A stretch of DNA of 42,564 nt from Microvirga calopogonii (GCF_003347665.1 NZ_QDGA01000042.1:1-42564), one strand, 5' to 3'; counted from the stretch's first letter, positions 31,743-40,673 are shown. The notes: generated by a model not told the origin, from the letters alone. Translations and numbers: made by a program.

Positions 31743-32861
31743 CTACCCCGTTAGCCCTTTCAGTGCATTGCGTAAGCGCAATGCGGCATGATCGAGGTCG
31801 CGTTCCTGTCTGACGAAACGTGATGCGTTGGTGCCGAGGTCCTTGAGCCGTTCTCGGTCCTGCAGGAGCTTGCTCAATGCATCGGCGAAAGCCGGGATGT
31901 CGCCGGGGGGCGTCAATGTCCCCGTCTCGCCGTTCCGCACCACGCTCGCAACACCGCCATAGGCGCCCGCAACCACCGGGCAGCCGAGGGCCTGAGCCTC
32001 CAGCAGCACAATGCCGTAGGCTTCGTTGACGGCAGGCCAGACGAAGAGATCGGCGCTCTCATAGAGCGCTGCCAGATCGGCCTTGCTCTCGACCTGCCCA
32101 TGGAAGCGCACCCGTTGTGCCATGGGGGAGAACAGCCGCGCGATCTCTTCCCGCGCCTCGCCGTCCCCGACGATATCGAGGGACCAGGGCAACTGTTGAA
32201 GATGCCCCAGGGCAGCAGCCAGAATGCGATAGGAGGCAAGCTTGTCGCCCTCCCGCATCATCGCCACCGTGAGAAGGCGTGGTTCGGTTGCGGGCCCAGT
32301 GCGAGCGTCGGTTATGGGCCATTCCGCCAAATCCAGGAACGGCGGCAGGTCCACCAGGACTTGATGCGCGGGCCTTGAGGCCTCCAGGGCTTCCCGGTCA
32401 TGGGCCGTCATGCCGAAGATCACGTCGGCCCGGTCGAGAGCCGCCTGTGCGCCTTCATGCCCGAGAGCCCAGGGCCCTTCCGCCCGCTTGGACGCTCGCG
32501 AACCTTCCGCAATGGCATAGGGGATGCCGAGCGCCTCGGCGACACGTGGGCCGATCCAGTCCGGCGCCTTGTAGTAGACATGGTAGGTGAACCACAGGCA
32601 CGGGCGGCTGTCCTCAGGCAGTGCCCTGCAATGCGCGACGAGACGGTCGACTTCCTCCAGCGATTCCTTTCGGAGGCTTTCCTGCCGTTGCCGATTGCCA
32701 GCCTTGTCGAGGGTCCGCACTTCGCTGGCGAGAAAAGGCGAATAGCCAGCCCGTCCGAGGGCCTTCATCAGCAGACGTGCCATGGTGCGGTCGCCCGAGG
32801 GCAGCGGATGGTTCGGGCTCTTCAAGGGGGCATAGAACGCAACAGGCCTTGAGATCGTCAC
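31743..32861 (-). CDS. Group 1 (GT4-like) glycosyltransferase
   Basis: This 372-residue GT-B enzyme has the C-terminal donor-binding segment YGIVLLEAQALGCPVVAGAYGG, with the E-x7-type signature, and an N-terminal acceptor domain starting PVAFYAPLKSPNHPLPSGDR. The start is a GTG at 32861 overlapping the TGA of the preceding gene by 4 nt (GTGA), which fits tight coupling. A longer frame extends upstream to 33041 inside the neighbouring gene and is rejected. The sugar donor and acceptor are unknown. It ends 10 bp before the fusion glycosyltransferase gene. Confidence 0.88.
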   Translation of the reverse strand: MTISRPVAFYAPLKSPNHPLPSGDRTMARLLMKALGRAGYSPFLASEVRTLDKAGNRQRQESLRKESLEEVDRLVAHCRALPEDSRPCLWFTYHVYYKAPDWIGPRVAEALGIPYAIAEGSRASKRAEGPWALGHEGAQAALDRADVIFGMTAHDREALEASRPAHQVLVDLPPFLDLAEWPITDARTGPATEPRLLTVAMMREGDKLASYRILAAALGHLQQLPWSLDIVGDGEAREEIARLFSPMAQRVRFHGQVESKADLAALYESADLFVWPAVNEAYGIVLLEAQALGCPVVAGAYGGVASVVRNGETGTLTPPGDIPAFADALSKLLQDRERLKDLGTNASRFVRQERDLDHAALRLRNALKGLTG

Positions 32862-34129
32862 ACCCGCTCCGGTTCTTTCCTGGCGTTGTCCGTCACGGCC
32901 CGGAGGCGATCCTCCAGGACATCGATCCCGCCTTCCATGGAAAAATCCCGCCGCAGGCGCGCGAAGGCGGCGGCTCCAAGCGCTTCGCGGCGCGCCGGAT
33001 CGCGGGAAAGCAGATTGAGAGCGTTGGACAGGGCCTCCCAATCGCCCGGCGGCACGAGCTCGCCTTCCACATCGTTGCGGATGAATTCGGGGATGCCTGC
33101 AAAGTCCGTCGCCACGATGGCGAGCCCCTGGCTGGCCGCTTCCATGATCACGTTGGGTAGTCCGTCCCGGTCACCCGATTTCGCTTCCTTCGAGGGCAGG
33201 ACGAAGATGTCCGCCTCGCGCAGGAGCGCGACGATGTCGGGCTGCGCCTTGGAGCCGAGAAAAGCGACCCTGTCGGCGATCCCGGCATCCTGCGCCTGCT
33301 TCTTCAGGCTGTTGAGCAATTCGCCGCCGCCCACATGGGCGAAGCGCCAGTGGAGGTCCTGAGGCAGTGCGGCGAGCGCCTGAATCAGGTCGCCGAAACC
33401 CTTCTTCGCCACGGCCCGCCCGACGGACACGATTCTGACCGGATCGAGCGGATTCGCGCCGTCCCTCGCGATGCGGCTTTCGGGAGCCGCCGGAAAGCGG
33501 GAGAGATCGAGGCCGTGGTAGACCAGCGACACCTTGTCGGGCCGCGACAGGGATTGAAGATTTCCGGCTCCGTGCGCCGTGCAGGTCACGCCCCAGAGTG
33601 CTTCCGCCATCTTCTCGCGCTTTTCCCAGTCGGGCGTCGTCCAGATGTCCTTGGCATGGGCCGAGAACGTCCAGCTGCGGCCCGTGAGCAAGGCCGCATA
33701 GCGGACGACGGATGCGGGTGTGTGGAGGTAATGCACGTGCAGATGCCGGACGTCCTCCGGCAGCTCGCGCGCCATCACGAAGGCCTGGCCGAGACGGCGC
33801 ACCCGGTTGGCCGTGAAATCGCGTTTCAGGTCGCGCCAGAAGGCCCGGATCAGCGGCCCGAGGCCCTTCTGACTCAGGCTCCAGAAGGCGCCTCGCAGCA
33901 CGCGCAGAGGCTCCTCGTAAAGATATTCCGGCAGATAGGTGACCCGCGCCTTGATCGCCTTGTGCATGGGATGCACGGCCCGTTCCGTCGGGTGCCGCAG
34001 GGACCAGATCTCAAGCGCGAGGCCGCGCTGCTCGAGGGCCAGGATTTCCTGGGCAATGAAGGTTTCCGAGAGGCGCGGGTAGCCTTTCACGACGACGGCA
34101 ATGCGTCGGGCTGTCTTGGAGGGAAGCAT
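32858..34129 (-). CDS. Group 1 (GT4-like) glycosyltransferase
   Basis: This 423-residue GT-B protein begins IAVVVKGYPRLSETFIAQEI, the usual opening of exopolysaccharide-type GT4 enzymes. HVHYLHTPASVVRYAALLTG and FSAHAKDIW are in the N-domain, and VGRAVAKKGFGDLIQALAAL and GLPNVIMEAASQGLAIVATD in the C-domain. These indicate an intact retaining glycosyltransferase, probably soluble or peripheral at the inner membrane. It follows the 34138-35415 gene by 8 bp and overlaps the next gene by 4 nt. Confidence 0.9.
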   Translation of the reverse strand: MLPSKTARRIAVVVKGYPRLSETFIAQEILALEQRGLALEIWSLRHPTERAVHPMHKAIKARVTYLPEYLYEEPLRVLRGAFWSLSQKGLGPLIRAFWRDLKRDFTANRVRRLGQAFVMARELPEDVRHLHVHYLHTPASVVRYAALLTGRSWTFSAHAKDIWTTPDWEKREKMAEALWGVTCTAHGAGNLQSLSRPDKVSLVYHGLDLSRFPAAPESRIARDGANPLDPVRIVSVGRAVAKKGFGDLIQALAALPQDLHWRFAHVGGGELLNSLKKQAQDAGIADRVAFLGSKAQPDIVALLREADIFVLPSKEAKSGDRDGLPNVIMEAASQGLAIVATDFAGIPEFIRNDVEGELVPPGDWEALSNALNLLSRDPARREALGAAAFARLRRDFSMEGGIDVLEDRLRAVTDNARKEPERV

Positions 34130-34137
34130 GTGTGCGG

Positions 34138-35415
34138 TTACTCGGCCGCCTGATGGTACGCGGCGGCAAACGGTGCCTTGGAGGCTGTGAGCACCTTCAG
34201 GCGCTCCTGCACCCGGTCGAGTCCGTCGAGAAGGCCGGGAACGACCACCTCTGAAGGACGCGGCTGTGTAGAGAGGGAGCGCAGGGCGGCGGCCATGCGT
34301 TCGGGCGTGCGCGGCTCCTTGTAGTCGCTCAGCATGCTTACCAAGCCCAGCCGCTCACCCTCGACGGCGCGGATGTATTGCTCGAGGCGAGGCCTCGTGC
34401 GCGGGACGATCAGCGTGCGCTTGTCGAAGGACAGGGCCTCGCAGAAGGTGTTGTACCCGCCCATGGCCACGATGGCGTCGGCCTTCTTCATCAGCCATTC
34501 GATCTTGTTGTCGAAGGACATCACGTCGAGCTTCGGCTGCCTGGCGATGCGGTCCACGAAGGAGCGGCGCTGATCCCGATCGATGAAGGGGCCAAAGAGG
34601 ATGAGGGCGGGCTGTTCGAGCGCTGCGTCGGCCTCGTAGGCCGAGATCACCCAGTCGATCAGATCGTCGCCGTCGCCGCCGCCGCCGGTGGTCACCAGGA
34701 TGAAGGGCTGCTTCGTGATCTTGGGATACCTCGTGAGGGACGGGGTCGGCGGCACGTCCCGGCGCAGGTAGCCGGTATAGGTGATGCGCTCTTCCACAAA
34801 GGCCGGCAGATCCAGGGCCTTGAGAGGCTGGTAGACGTCCTTGAGGCCGTAAACCCAGATCTCGTCGTAGTAGCGGATCAGGGCATCCTTGGCTCCCTTG
34901 CGCTCCCACTCGGGCACGAGAAGAGCAGGCTCGTCCATCACGTCGCGAATGCCGAGGACGAGACGGCAGCCGGCGGCCTTGAGATAGTCGAGGGCCGGAA
35001 CGACCTCGCCACGAAATCCCGTAGGCTCCTTGTCGACGATGAACACGTCCGGCCGGAAGGCCTTGGCGGCCTGAAGGATGAGGGCCTGACGCAGGCCGAC
35101 GGCCTCGTCCAGCTCGATATTGAGGTTGAGGCTTCGGTAATCCCCGTCCGGCAGCTTCGTGACCCCGGGGATGCGAATGTAGTCGACGCCGCTGTCGAAC
35201 TCGAAATTGCCGATGACGGGCGATCCGGAGATGATGACGATCGAGGTGTCCGGCCGGTCCTGCACGATGGCGTTGGCGAGTGCCCTCGACCGGCGCAGAT
35301 GGCCGAGGCCGAAGGTGTCGTGACTGTAGATCAGGACACGCGTTCCCCGAATATTCTCGGACTGCCCCGAGACAGAACCTGCGTCCTGATCAAAATCCAT
35401 TGCCAGGTCTGCCAT
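34138..35415 (-). CDS. MurG/GT28-like glycosyltransferase, first gene of the cluster
   Basis: This 425-residue GT-B protein has the N-terminal motif YSHDTFGLGHLRRSRALANA and a C-terminal segment (KADAIVAMGGYNTFCEALSF, then DKRTLIVPRTRPRLEQYIRA) of the GT28 type. The motif FILVTTGGGGDGDDLIDWV marks the donor-domain glycine loop. A 25-residue acidic leader precedes the fold. The substrate is unknown. It is transcribed divergently from the ABC-like gene with about 145 bp between the starts, so the two arms of the cluster could share regulation. Confidence 0.85.
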   Translation of the reverse strand: MADLAMDFDQDAGSVSGQSENIRGTRVLIYSHDTFGLGHLRRSRALANAIVQDRPDTSIVIISGSPVIGNFEFDSGVDYIRIPGVTKLPDGDYRSLNLNIELDEAVGLRQALILQAAKAFRPDVFIVDKEPTGFRGEVVPALDYLKAAGCRLVLGIRDVMDEPALLVPEWERKGAKDALIRYYDEIWVYGLKDVYQPLKALDLPAFVEERITYTGYLRRDVPPTPSLTRYPKITKQPFILVTTGGGGDGDDLIDWVISAYEADAALEQPALILFGPFIDRDQRRSFVDRIARQPKLDVMSFDNKIEWLMKKADAIVAMGGYNTFCEALSFDKRTLIVPRTRPRLEQYIRAVEGERLGLVSMLSDYKEPRTPERMAAALRSLSTQPRPSEVVVPGLLDGLDRVQERLKVLTASKAPFAAAYHQAAE

Positions 35416-35561
35416 GCGGCTGCCCCTTCGGTAAGGCGGCCGAGCCGATTGACGACCGATCCGCCCTCTCTACCTTCTAAGGTCCCTATCGATCAAATAA
35501 GGCGTTGCCCGAGATCGGAAAGAGGTTCATCCAGGCGTATAGAAGTGGTGATCCTACGGCA

Positions 35562-38282
35562 ATGGAAAAGAGCCTCTTTAGGTACATTTGGACACATTCA
35601 AAGCGCGACCAGCTGATCGTTTGCGCGGTCGTGCTCGCGTCTCTGCCATTTTATTTTATGTCCCTCGATCTGCCTCGCCAGATCGTGAACCAGGCCATCC
35701 AGGGCGAGGCGTTCCGGGACGGCAATGCCACGGCCCCTTTCCTCCATCTCAGTTATGAATGGCCCAAATGGCTGGGCGGCGGCACTCTGGAGATCTTCCA
35801 AGGCTTCCAGGTGGGCCGGTTGGGCCTGCTCTTTGGCCTTTCGACCCTTTTCCTGTTCTTCGTGGTCGTCAACGGCGCGTTCAAATACTGGATCAACGTC
35901 GCCAAGGGCATCCTGGGCGAGCGGATGCTGCGGCGCATGCGCTTCGACCTGTTTTCCATGGTGCTCCGGTTCACCCCGGATGCCCTGCGCACCGTGAAAT
36001 CGTCCGAGACGGCGACGATCATCAAGGATGAGGTCGAACCTATCGGCGGCTTCATCGGTGATGCCTTCATCACCCCGATATTCCTGGGGATGCAGGCCAT
36101 CACGGCGCTCGTTTTCATCATGATCCAGAACGTCTGGCTCGGCCTGATCGCCTTGGCTGTGATCGCCGTGCAGTTCACCATCATTCCGCGGTTGCGGCGA
36201 GAGCTGCTGCGTCTGGGAAAGCAGCGGCAGCTGGAATCACGGCAATTGGCAGGGCGCATCGCCGAGGTCCAGGACGGCATCGAGGTCGTTCACGTCCACA
36301 ATGCCTATAACTGGGAGCGGGCCGAGATCGGACACCGGCTGTTCAATCTCTTCTCGGTCCGGCTGAAGATCTATAACCGGAAGTTCTTCGTCAAATCGCT
36401 CAACAACTTCCTGGCGCAGCTGACGCCGTTCTTCTTTTACGCCATCGGCGGCTATTTCGCCCTGCGCGGCACGCTCGACATCGGTCAGCTCGTGGCCGTG
36501 ATCGGCGCGTATCGGGAGCTGCCGCCGCCCTTGAAGGAGCTGATCGACTGGGACCAGCAGCGCCTCGACGTCCAGGTGAAGTACGATCAGGTCACCCAGC
36601 ATTTCGCCGAGGAGCGGCTCGCACCCACGCACGACGCCCGTGAGGCGGCGGAAGAGGACGTGGCCCTGACAGGACCCCTGGTGGCCGAGGACATCCGCGT
36701 CGTCGGCATCCACGGTGACATGATCATCGAGGGCGGTTCCTTCGAGGTCGACCTGCCCGCGAGCGTCGCCCTGATCTCCAACGGCGGCGCGGCCGCCGGC
36801 ATGCTCGCGCGCATCATCGCCCGGCGTACCTCCGAGTTCAGCGGCCGGGTCCGCATCGGCGAGCGTGATCTGATGCAGCTCCCCCTTCCCGTGGTCGGCC
36901 GCCGGATCGCCTATGCGGGCGTCGATCCCATCCTCTTCCCCGGCAGCATCCGCGACAACCTGATTTACGGACTTCGCTCGAAGCCGTTGGGCAGGGTCGA
37001 GGAAGAAAAGCGGGAGATGGATCGCCGGATCGCCGAGGCGATCAGAACGGGAAATCCCGTCGAGAGCATTACCGACCAATGGGTCGATTACGAGCGGATC
37101 GGCGCCAGGGACGAGAACGATCTCGACCGCATCCTCATCGATCTGCTGGACCGGATCGGCATGGGCGACACCATCTACCTGTTCGGACTGGCGGGCCGGA
37201 TCGACCCCGAGCGCCACATGGCGCTGGCCGAACGCGTCGTCGAAGCCCGGCACCGCCTGCGCGAAACGTTCCAGTCGAACGGCATGGCCGATCTCGTCGA
37301 ACCCTTCGATCCAGAGCGCTACAACAGCCAGGCCACCATTGCCGAGAACCTTCTCTTCGGAGTGCCGATCTCGGACGAGTTCAAGGGACGCAACCTGGCC
37401 GAGAACGGCCAGTTCCGCAGTGCCATCGACCGGGCCGGACTGACCGACGATCTCGTCCGCATGGGCCTGCAGATCGCCGAGACCATGACCGAAATCTTCG
37501 AAGGGCTGCCCCCCGGTCATTCGCTGTTCGAGCAGTTCTCCTTCATCGGCGCCGAAGAGCTGCCGGAATTCGCCGCCATCCTGCGCCGGCACGCGCGAGG
37601 CGAGGGCAATGGGAGGCGGGAGGACCGCACGAGGCTTCTGGCCCTGCCGCTCGCCTATATCGAAGCCCGGCACCGCCTGGGTCTCCTCGACGGCCAGCTC
37701 ATGTCCCGGATCGTGGAGGCGCGTGGCAGGGTCCGGGAGGTTCTCGCGAAGTCCGCTTCCGAGGGGGTGGAATTCTACGATCCCGAAAAATTCTGCGCGG
37801 CGGCGCCGTTGCGGGACAACCTCCTGTTCGGACGCGTCAGCTATCAGGTCGCCAATGCCCGCGTTCGGGTGACGGAAGCCGTGGCGACGGTGGTTCGGGA
37901 ACTCGACCTGCTGGAAGACATCGAGCGGATCGGCCTCGATTATCAGGTCGGCACGGCGGGGCGGCTCCTGTCGCCGCAGGAGCGGGCGACCGTCAACCTC
38001 GTGCGCTGCCTCGTGAAGCGCCCGGACATTCTCGTCATCGACGGGGCCTTTGCGCCCTTCGACGAGGCGCGCAGCCAGCAGATGCTTGAACTGCTGCTGG
38101 AGCTTCTCGACCAACAAAGCCTGTTCATGGTCCTTCCGAATGATCGACAGGCAGGCTCTTTCGATGTTCAGTTGCGATTCCGTGACGGACAGATCATCAC
38201 AGAAAAGACGGCCGCTCCGGTCCTCAGGTCCGCCAGACCCGAGCCGGACGCCGCCCAGAGAGTAGCAGGAGAGGTGGCATGA
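35562..38282 (+). CDS. ABC-exporter-like protein with degenerate ATPase and large repeat-bearing insertion
   Basis: This is a protein of about 906 residues. Residues 15-330 are an ABC exporter-type transmembrane domain with the usual coupling-helix region (HVHNAYNWERAEIGHRLFNL). The nucleotide-binding domain is abnormal throughout. The Walker A position reads ISNGGAAAGM (about 405-414) without the Lys, and the Q-loop region reads AYAGVDPILF. The signature is LSPQE instead of LSGGQ (about 803), Walker B ends IDGAFAPFD without the catalytic Glu (about 827), and the switch His is absent (VLPND). About 330 residues are inserted between the Q-loop and signature parts. N-L-[IL]-[YF]-G occurs three times (about 466, 596 and 753). 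The frame is open and well conserved in style, so this is not decay. The ATG at 35562 matches the start of the TM domain; a TTG at 35505 is an alternative. Confidence 0.85.
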   Translation: MEKSLFRYIWTHSKRDQLIVCAVVLASLPFYFMSLDLPRQIVNQAIQGEAFRDGNATAPFLHLSYEWPKWLGGGTLEIFQGFQVGRLGLLFGLSTLFLFFVVVNGAFKYWINVAKGILGERMLRRMRFDLFSMVLRFTPDALRTVKSSETATIIKDEVEPIGGFIGDAFITPIFLGMQAITALVFIMIQNVWLGLIALAVIAVQFTIIPRLRRELLRLGKQRQLESRQLAGRIAEVQDGIEVVHVHNAYNWERAEIGHRLFNLFSVRLKIYNRKFFVKSLNNFLAQLTPFFFYAIGGYFALRGTLDIGQLVAVIGAYRELPPPLKELIDWDQQRLDVQVKYDQVTQHFAEERLAPTHDAREAAEEDVALTGPLVAEDIRVVGIHGDMIIEGGSFEVDLPASVALISNGGAAAGMLARIIARRTSEFSGRVRIGERDLMQLPLPVVGRRIAYAGVDPILFPGSIRDNLIYGLRSKPLGRVEEEKREMDRRIAEAIRTGNPVESITDQWVDYERIGARDENDLDRILIDLLDRIGMGDTIYLFGLAGRIDPERHMALAERVVEARHRLRETFQSNGMADLVEPFDPERYNSQATIAENLLFGVPISDEFKGRNLAENGQFRSAIDRAGLTDDLVRMGLQIAETMTEIFEGLPPGHSLFEQFSFIGAEELPEFAAILRRHARGEGNGRREDRTRLLALPLAYIEARHRLGLLDGQLMSRIVEARGRVREVLAKSASEGVEFYDPEKFCAAAPLRDNLLFGRVSYQVANARVRVTEAVATVVRELDLLEDIERIGLDYQVGTAGRLLSPQERATVNLVRCLVKRPDILVIDGAFAPFDEARSQQMLELLLELLDQQSLFMVLPNDRQAGSFDVQLRFRDGQIITEKTAAPVLRSARPEPDAAQRVAGEVA

Positions 38283-38725
38283 CCCTTGAAACAGAGGTTC
38301 AGTCCTTGCGGCAGGTGCCGATGTTTCGGGATGTGGATCCGGCCCGCTTGAAATTGCTCGCCTTCACGAGCGAGCGGGTGCAGTTCTCCGGCGGACAGCG
38401 CTTCTTCTCGCAGGGGGATCCGTCCGATGCCGCCTATGTGATCCTCGACGGACGGGCGAGCGTTCTCCTCAACACCCCGGGCGGAGACATCCAGGTAGCC
38501 GAACTCGGGAGCAACGCCCTGGTCGGCGAGATGGGCATTCTCTCGGACACGCCGCGCTCCGCCACAATCATGGCGGCTGAACCGACGACCGCCCTGCGAA
38601 TCGACAAAAGAGTCTTTCTGGAGCTTCTCGCCCAGTTTCCCCAGATGTCTCTGGCGATCATGCGGGAGCTGGCGAAGCGCCTCGAGCGGACCAATGCGCA
38701 GCTTGTCGCACAATCCTCATCCTAA
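38279..38725 (+). CDS. Cyclic-nucleotide-binding domain protein
   Basis: This 148-residue single-domain protein has a Crp-like cNMP-binding fold (residues 10-130): FFSQGDPSDAAYVILDGRAS, then the phosphate-cassette region LVGEMGILSDTPRSATIMA with the R-S-A signature, so ligand binding is plausible. There is no helix-turn-helix, so it is not a transcription factor. The ATG overlaps the stop of the ABC-like gene by 4 nt, indicating co-translation. It probably acts as a regulatory partner of that membrane protein; this is inference from the tight coupling. Confidence 0.88.
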   Translation: MTLETEVQSLRQVPMFRDVDPARLKLLAFTSERVQFSGGQRFFSQGDPSDAAYVILDGRASVLLNTPGGDIQVAELGSNALVGEMGILSDTPRSATIMAAEPTTALRIDKRVFLELLAQFPQMSLAIMRELAKRLERTNAQLVAQSSS

Positions 38726-38832
38726 ATTTCCAGGCAATCCTTGAGATTTTTCGGGGAAAACCCTGCTTAAGGTTAGCAAAATCCTACCTCGAATGGTCAA
38801 GCTGACCGATTCTCGTCACATCTACCCGTCAA

Positions 38833-38880
38833 CCCTTGTCCCACAATGACACAAGGGAAGGCCCGGCCGTCAGGTCGGGC
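38833..38880 (+). other. Tandem stem-loops upstream of the lytic-transglycosylase gene
   Basis: The first hairpin is CCCTTGT (38833-38839) with ACAAGGG (38851-38857). The second is GCCCGGCC (38861-38868) with GGTCGGGC (38873-38880), one G-U pair, loop GTCA. The second ends 17 nt before the start codon. They could be leader structure of the downstream gene or a terminator of the upstream pair; no T-run follows, which disfavours termination. Confidence 0.5.
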
Positions 38881-38897
38881 AGTTGCGGGATAAGTGG

Positions 38898-39989
38898 ATG
38901 ATGAGTAACGCGAGAACGCTGCTGTGCGCGGTTCCGCAGCCTGTTGCGGATGTGCGCAAGTCCGGACGTCGTCGCCTTTTCCTTAACCTGACCTTGACCA
39001 CGGGCCTGATCCTGGGCCTCCAGGGCCTCTCCGCCGGACCGGCGGCCGTGGCCACCCTGCCGAGCGCTCTCATGGCAAGACCGGTCGCGGCCTCGGTCCC
39101 GCAGCCGGTCACCACCGGCTCCCTCATCACGGCGTCGATGGATTTCACCCCGAAGCTGATGAAGGACCCGAGCCTCTTCAAAGCCATTCTCGACGGCGCA
39201 TTTTCCTTCAGGAAGCCGCAGGCCGCGAAACCCGCGCCCCACGAGATGCAGGAGGAGGCCGCCGGCGATCCGGATGAGCTGATTCCCTTCAATGGGCGCA
39301 ACATCCCTCGCTGGCTCGTGCATTCCATCCTGAAGGCCGCCCATGTGACCGGCGTCGATCCGGTCTACATGATGACCCTGGCCGACGTGGAATCGAGCCT
39401 CTCGCCCGAAGCCAAGGCGCCGACATCGTCCGCGCAGGGGCTGTTCCAGTTCATCGACCGCACCTGGCTCGAAATCGTGCAGCTCCATGCCGCCGATTAC
39501 GGCTTTGCCGCGGCCGCGGAGGCCATCAAGACCGTGGACGGCGACCCGGTCGTCGGCGACAAGGACCGCGCCTGGATCATGAACCTGCGCACGGATCCCT
39601 ACTTCTCTGCCCTTATGGCCGGGGAGCTGATCAAGGACGTGGAGCGCGCCCTCCAGGCGCAGGGCGAGAGGGAGCTGGCCGAAGCGGAACTCTACCTCGC
39701 TCATTTCCTGGGGGCCTCCAGCGCCGTCCGGTTCCTCGAAGTCCTGGACCAGGACCCGAACATGAAAGCCTCCAAGCTCTTCCCCAAGGCGGCGAAGGCC
39801 AATGCCGGGCTGTTCATGGAAGGCAAGGGGCGCAAGCGCCGCCCGGTGAGCGTGGCCGAGCTTTACAACAAGATCGATTCGAAGATCGTCCGCCGTCTCG
39901 ACCGGTATGAGGGGATTGGCCCCTATCTCGCCGAGATCTCCCGTCAGAGCGAAGAGCGGACATCCGAGGCGACCGCGCTCGTGCAGTAA
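38898..39989 (+). CDS. Lytic transglycosylase (SLT-like) domain protein
   Basis: This 363-residue protein has a hydrophobic N-terminal segment (LFLNLTLTTGLILGLQGLSA, residues 28-47) serving as signal anchor or signal peptide. A lysozyme-like SLT domain follows (about 150-260): VYMMTLADVESSLSPEAKAP with the putative catalytic Glu, followed by SSAQGLFQFIDRTWLE. It should cleave peptidoglycan in the periplasm. Starts at 38883 (TTG), 38898 and 38901 (ATG) are possible; 38898 is chosen. It follows the ABC-like/cNMP pair by 170 bp and may belong to the same envelope module. Confidence 0.85.
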   Translation: MMSNARTLLCAVPQPVADVRKSGRRRLFLNLTLTTGLILGLQGLSAGPAAVATLPSALMARPVAASVPQPVTTGSLITASMDFTPKLMKDPSLFKAILDGAFSFRKPQAAKPAPHEMQEEAAGDPDELIPFNGRNIPRWLVHSILKAAHVTGVDPVYMMTLADVESSLSPEAKAPTSSAQGLFQFIDRTWLEIVQLHAADYGFAAAAEAIKTVDGDPVVGDKDRAWIMNLRTDPYFSALMAGELIKDVERALQAQGERELAEAELYLAHFLGASSAVRFLEVLDQDPNMKASKLFPKAAKANAGLFMEGKGRKRRPVSVAELYNKIDSKIVRRLDRYEGIGPYLAEISRQSEERTSEATALVQ

Positions 39990-40007
39990 GGGCTGCCCCG
40001 CCGCGCG

Positions 40008-40673
40008 TCACCCGACCGCGCTGATCGCCGATGAGGCCGAGGCCGGAAGCGAGCGGGTGTGGACGAAATCGCCCTTGGCCAGATAGCTCAGCTCCTGCGG
40101 CGTGGAGGCACGTCCGAGAACAGGATTCCGGTGCGGAAAGCGGCCGAACCGGGAGATGATGGCGAGATTGTCCCGGGCCTGTCTCAGCGAAAATTGCCAG
40201 ACGGGCTTGATGTCGTCTGGCGCCTCTTCAATCGCCTGCTCCGAGATGGCGACGATGCGCTTCATCCGTTCCAGATGATCCGGCCCTTCCGCGTGGGCGA
40301 GGGGAAGGAAGTAGAAAAATCTCTCGTAAGGGCTTGTGAGGGCATCGTAATGCCCGTTCCCGAATCCTTCCTCGGCGATCCTCAAAGTGACCGGGTCGGA
40401 GGAGTACGCTTCCGGCGTTCCCGCAAACAGGCCGCGTGGGAATTGATCCAGAACGATGATCAGGGAGAGCCGCCCGAGGGGCGTGGCAAGCCAATGGTCG
40501 AGACGGCCGGTCCTGGCCTCGTGGACCAGGGGCTCGAACTGCTGCAGCTCCGCATTGGCTCCGCCGCGCATCCACCAGGCCATCATCTGCCAGTGTGTCG
40601 CAACGCCGGAACACGAAAGGTCGACCGGGAACCAGAAATCGTAGACCCTGCGCCAATCCCTCTGAGATGACAT
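40008..40673 (-). CDS. DUF924 family protein
   Basis: This 221-residue protein matches DUF924: VYDFWFPVDLS and WWMRGG near the N-terminus, LSLIIVLDQFPRGLFAGTPE, and SPYERFFYFLPLAHAEGPDH. The family is widespread in proteobacteria, helical, related in fold to TPR-like proteins and without an assigned function. The ATG at 40673 has GGGAGGAGCGG upstream. It is convergent with the transglycosylase gene, 18 bp apart. Confidence 0.9.
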   Translation of the reverse strand: MSSQRDWRRVYDFWFPVDLSCSGVATHWQMMAWWMRGGANAELQQFEPLVHEARTGRLDHWLATPLGRLSLIIVLDQFPRGLFAGTPEAYSSDPVTLRIAEEGFGNGHYDALTSPYERFFYFLPLAHAEGPDHLERMKRIVAISEQAIEEAPDDIKPVWQFSLRQARDNLAIISRFGRFPHRNPVLGRASTPQELSYLAKGDFVHTRSLPASASSAISAVG

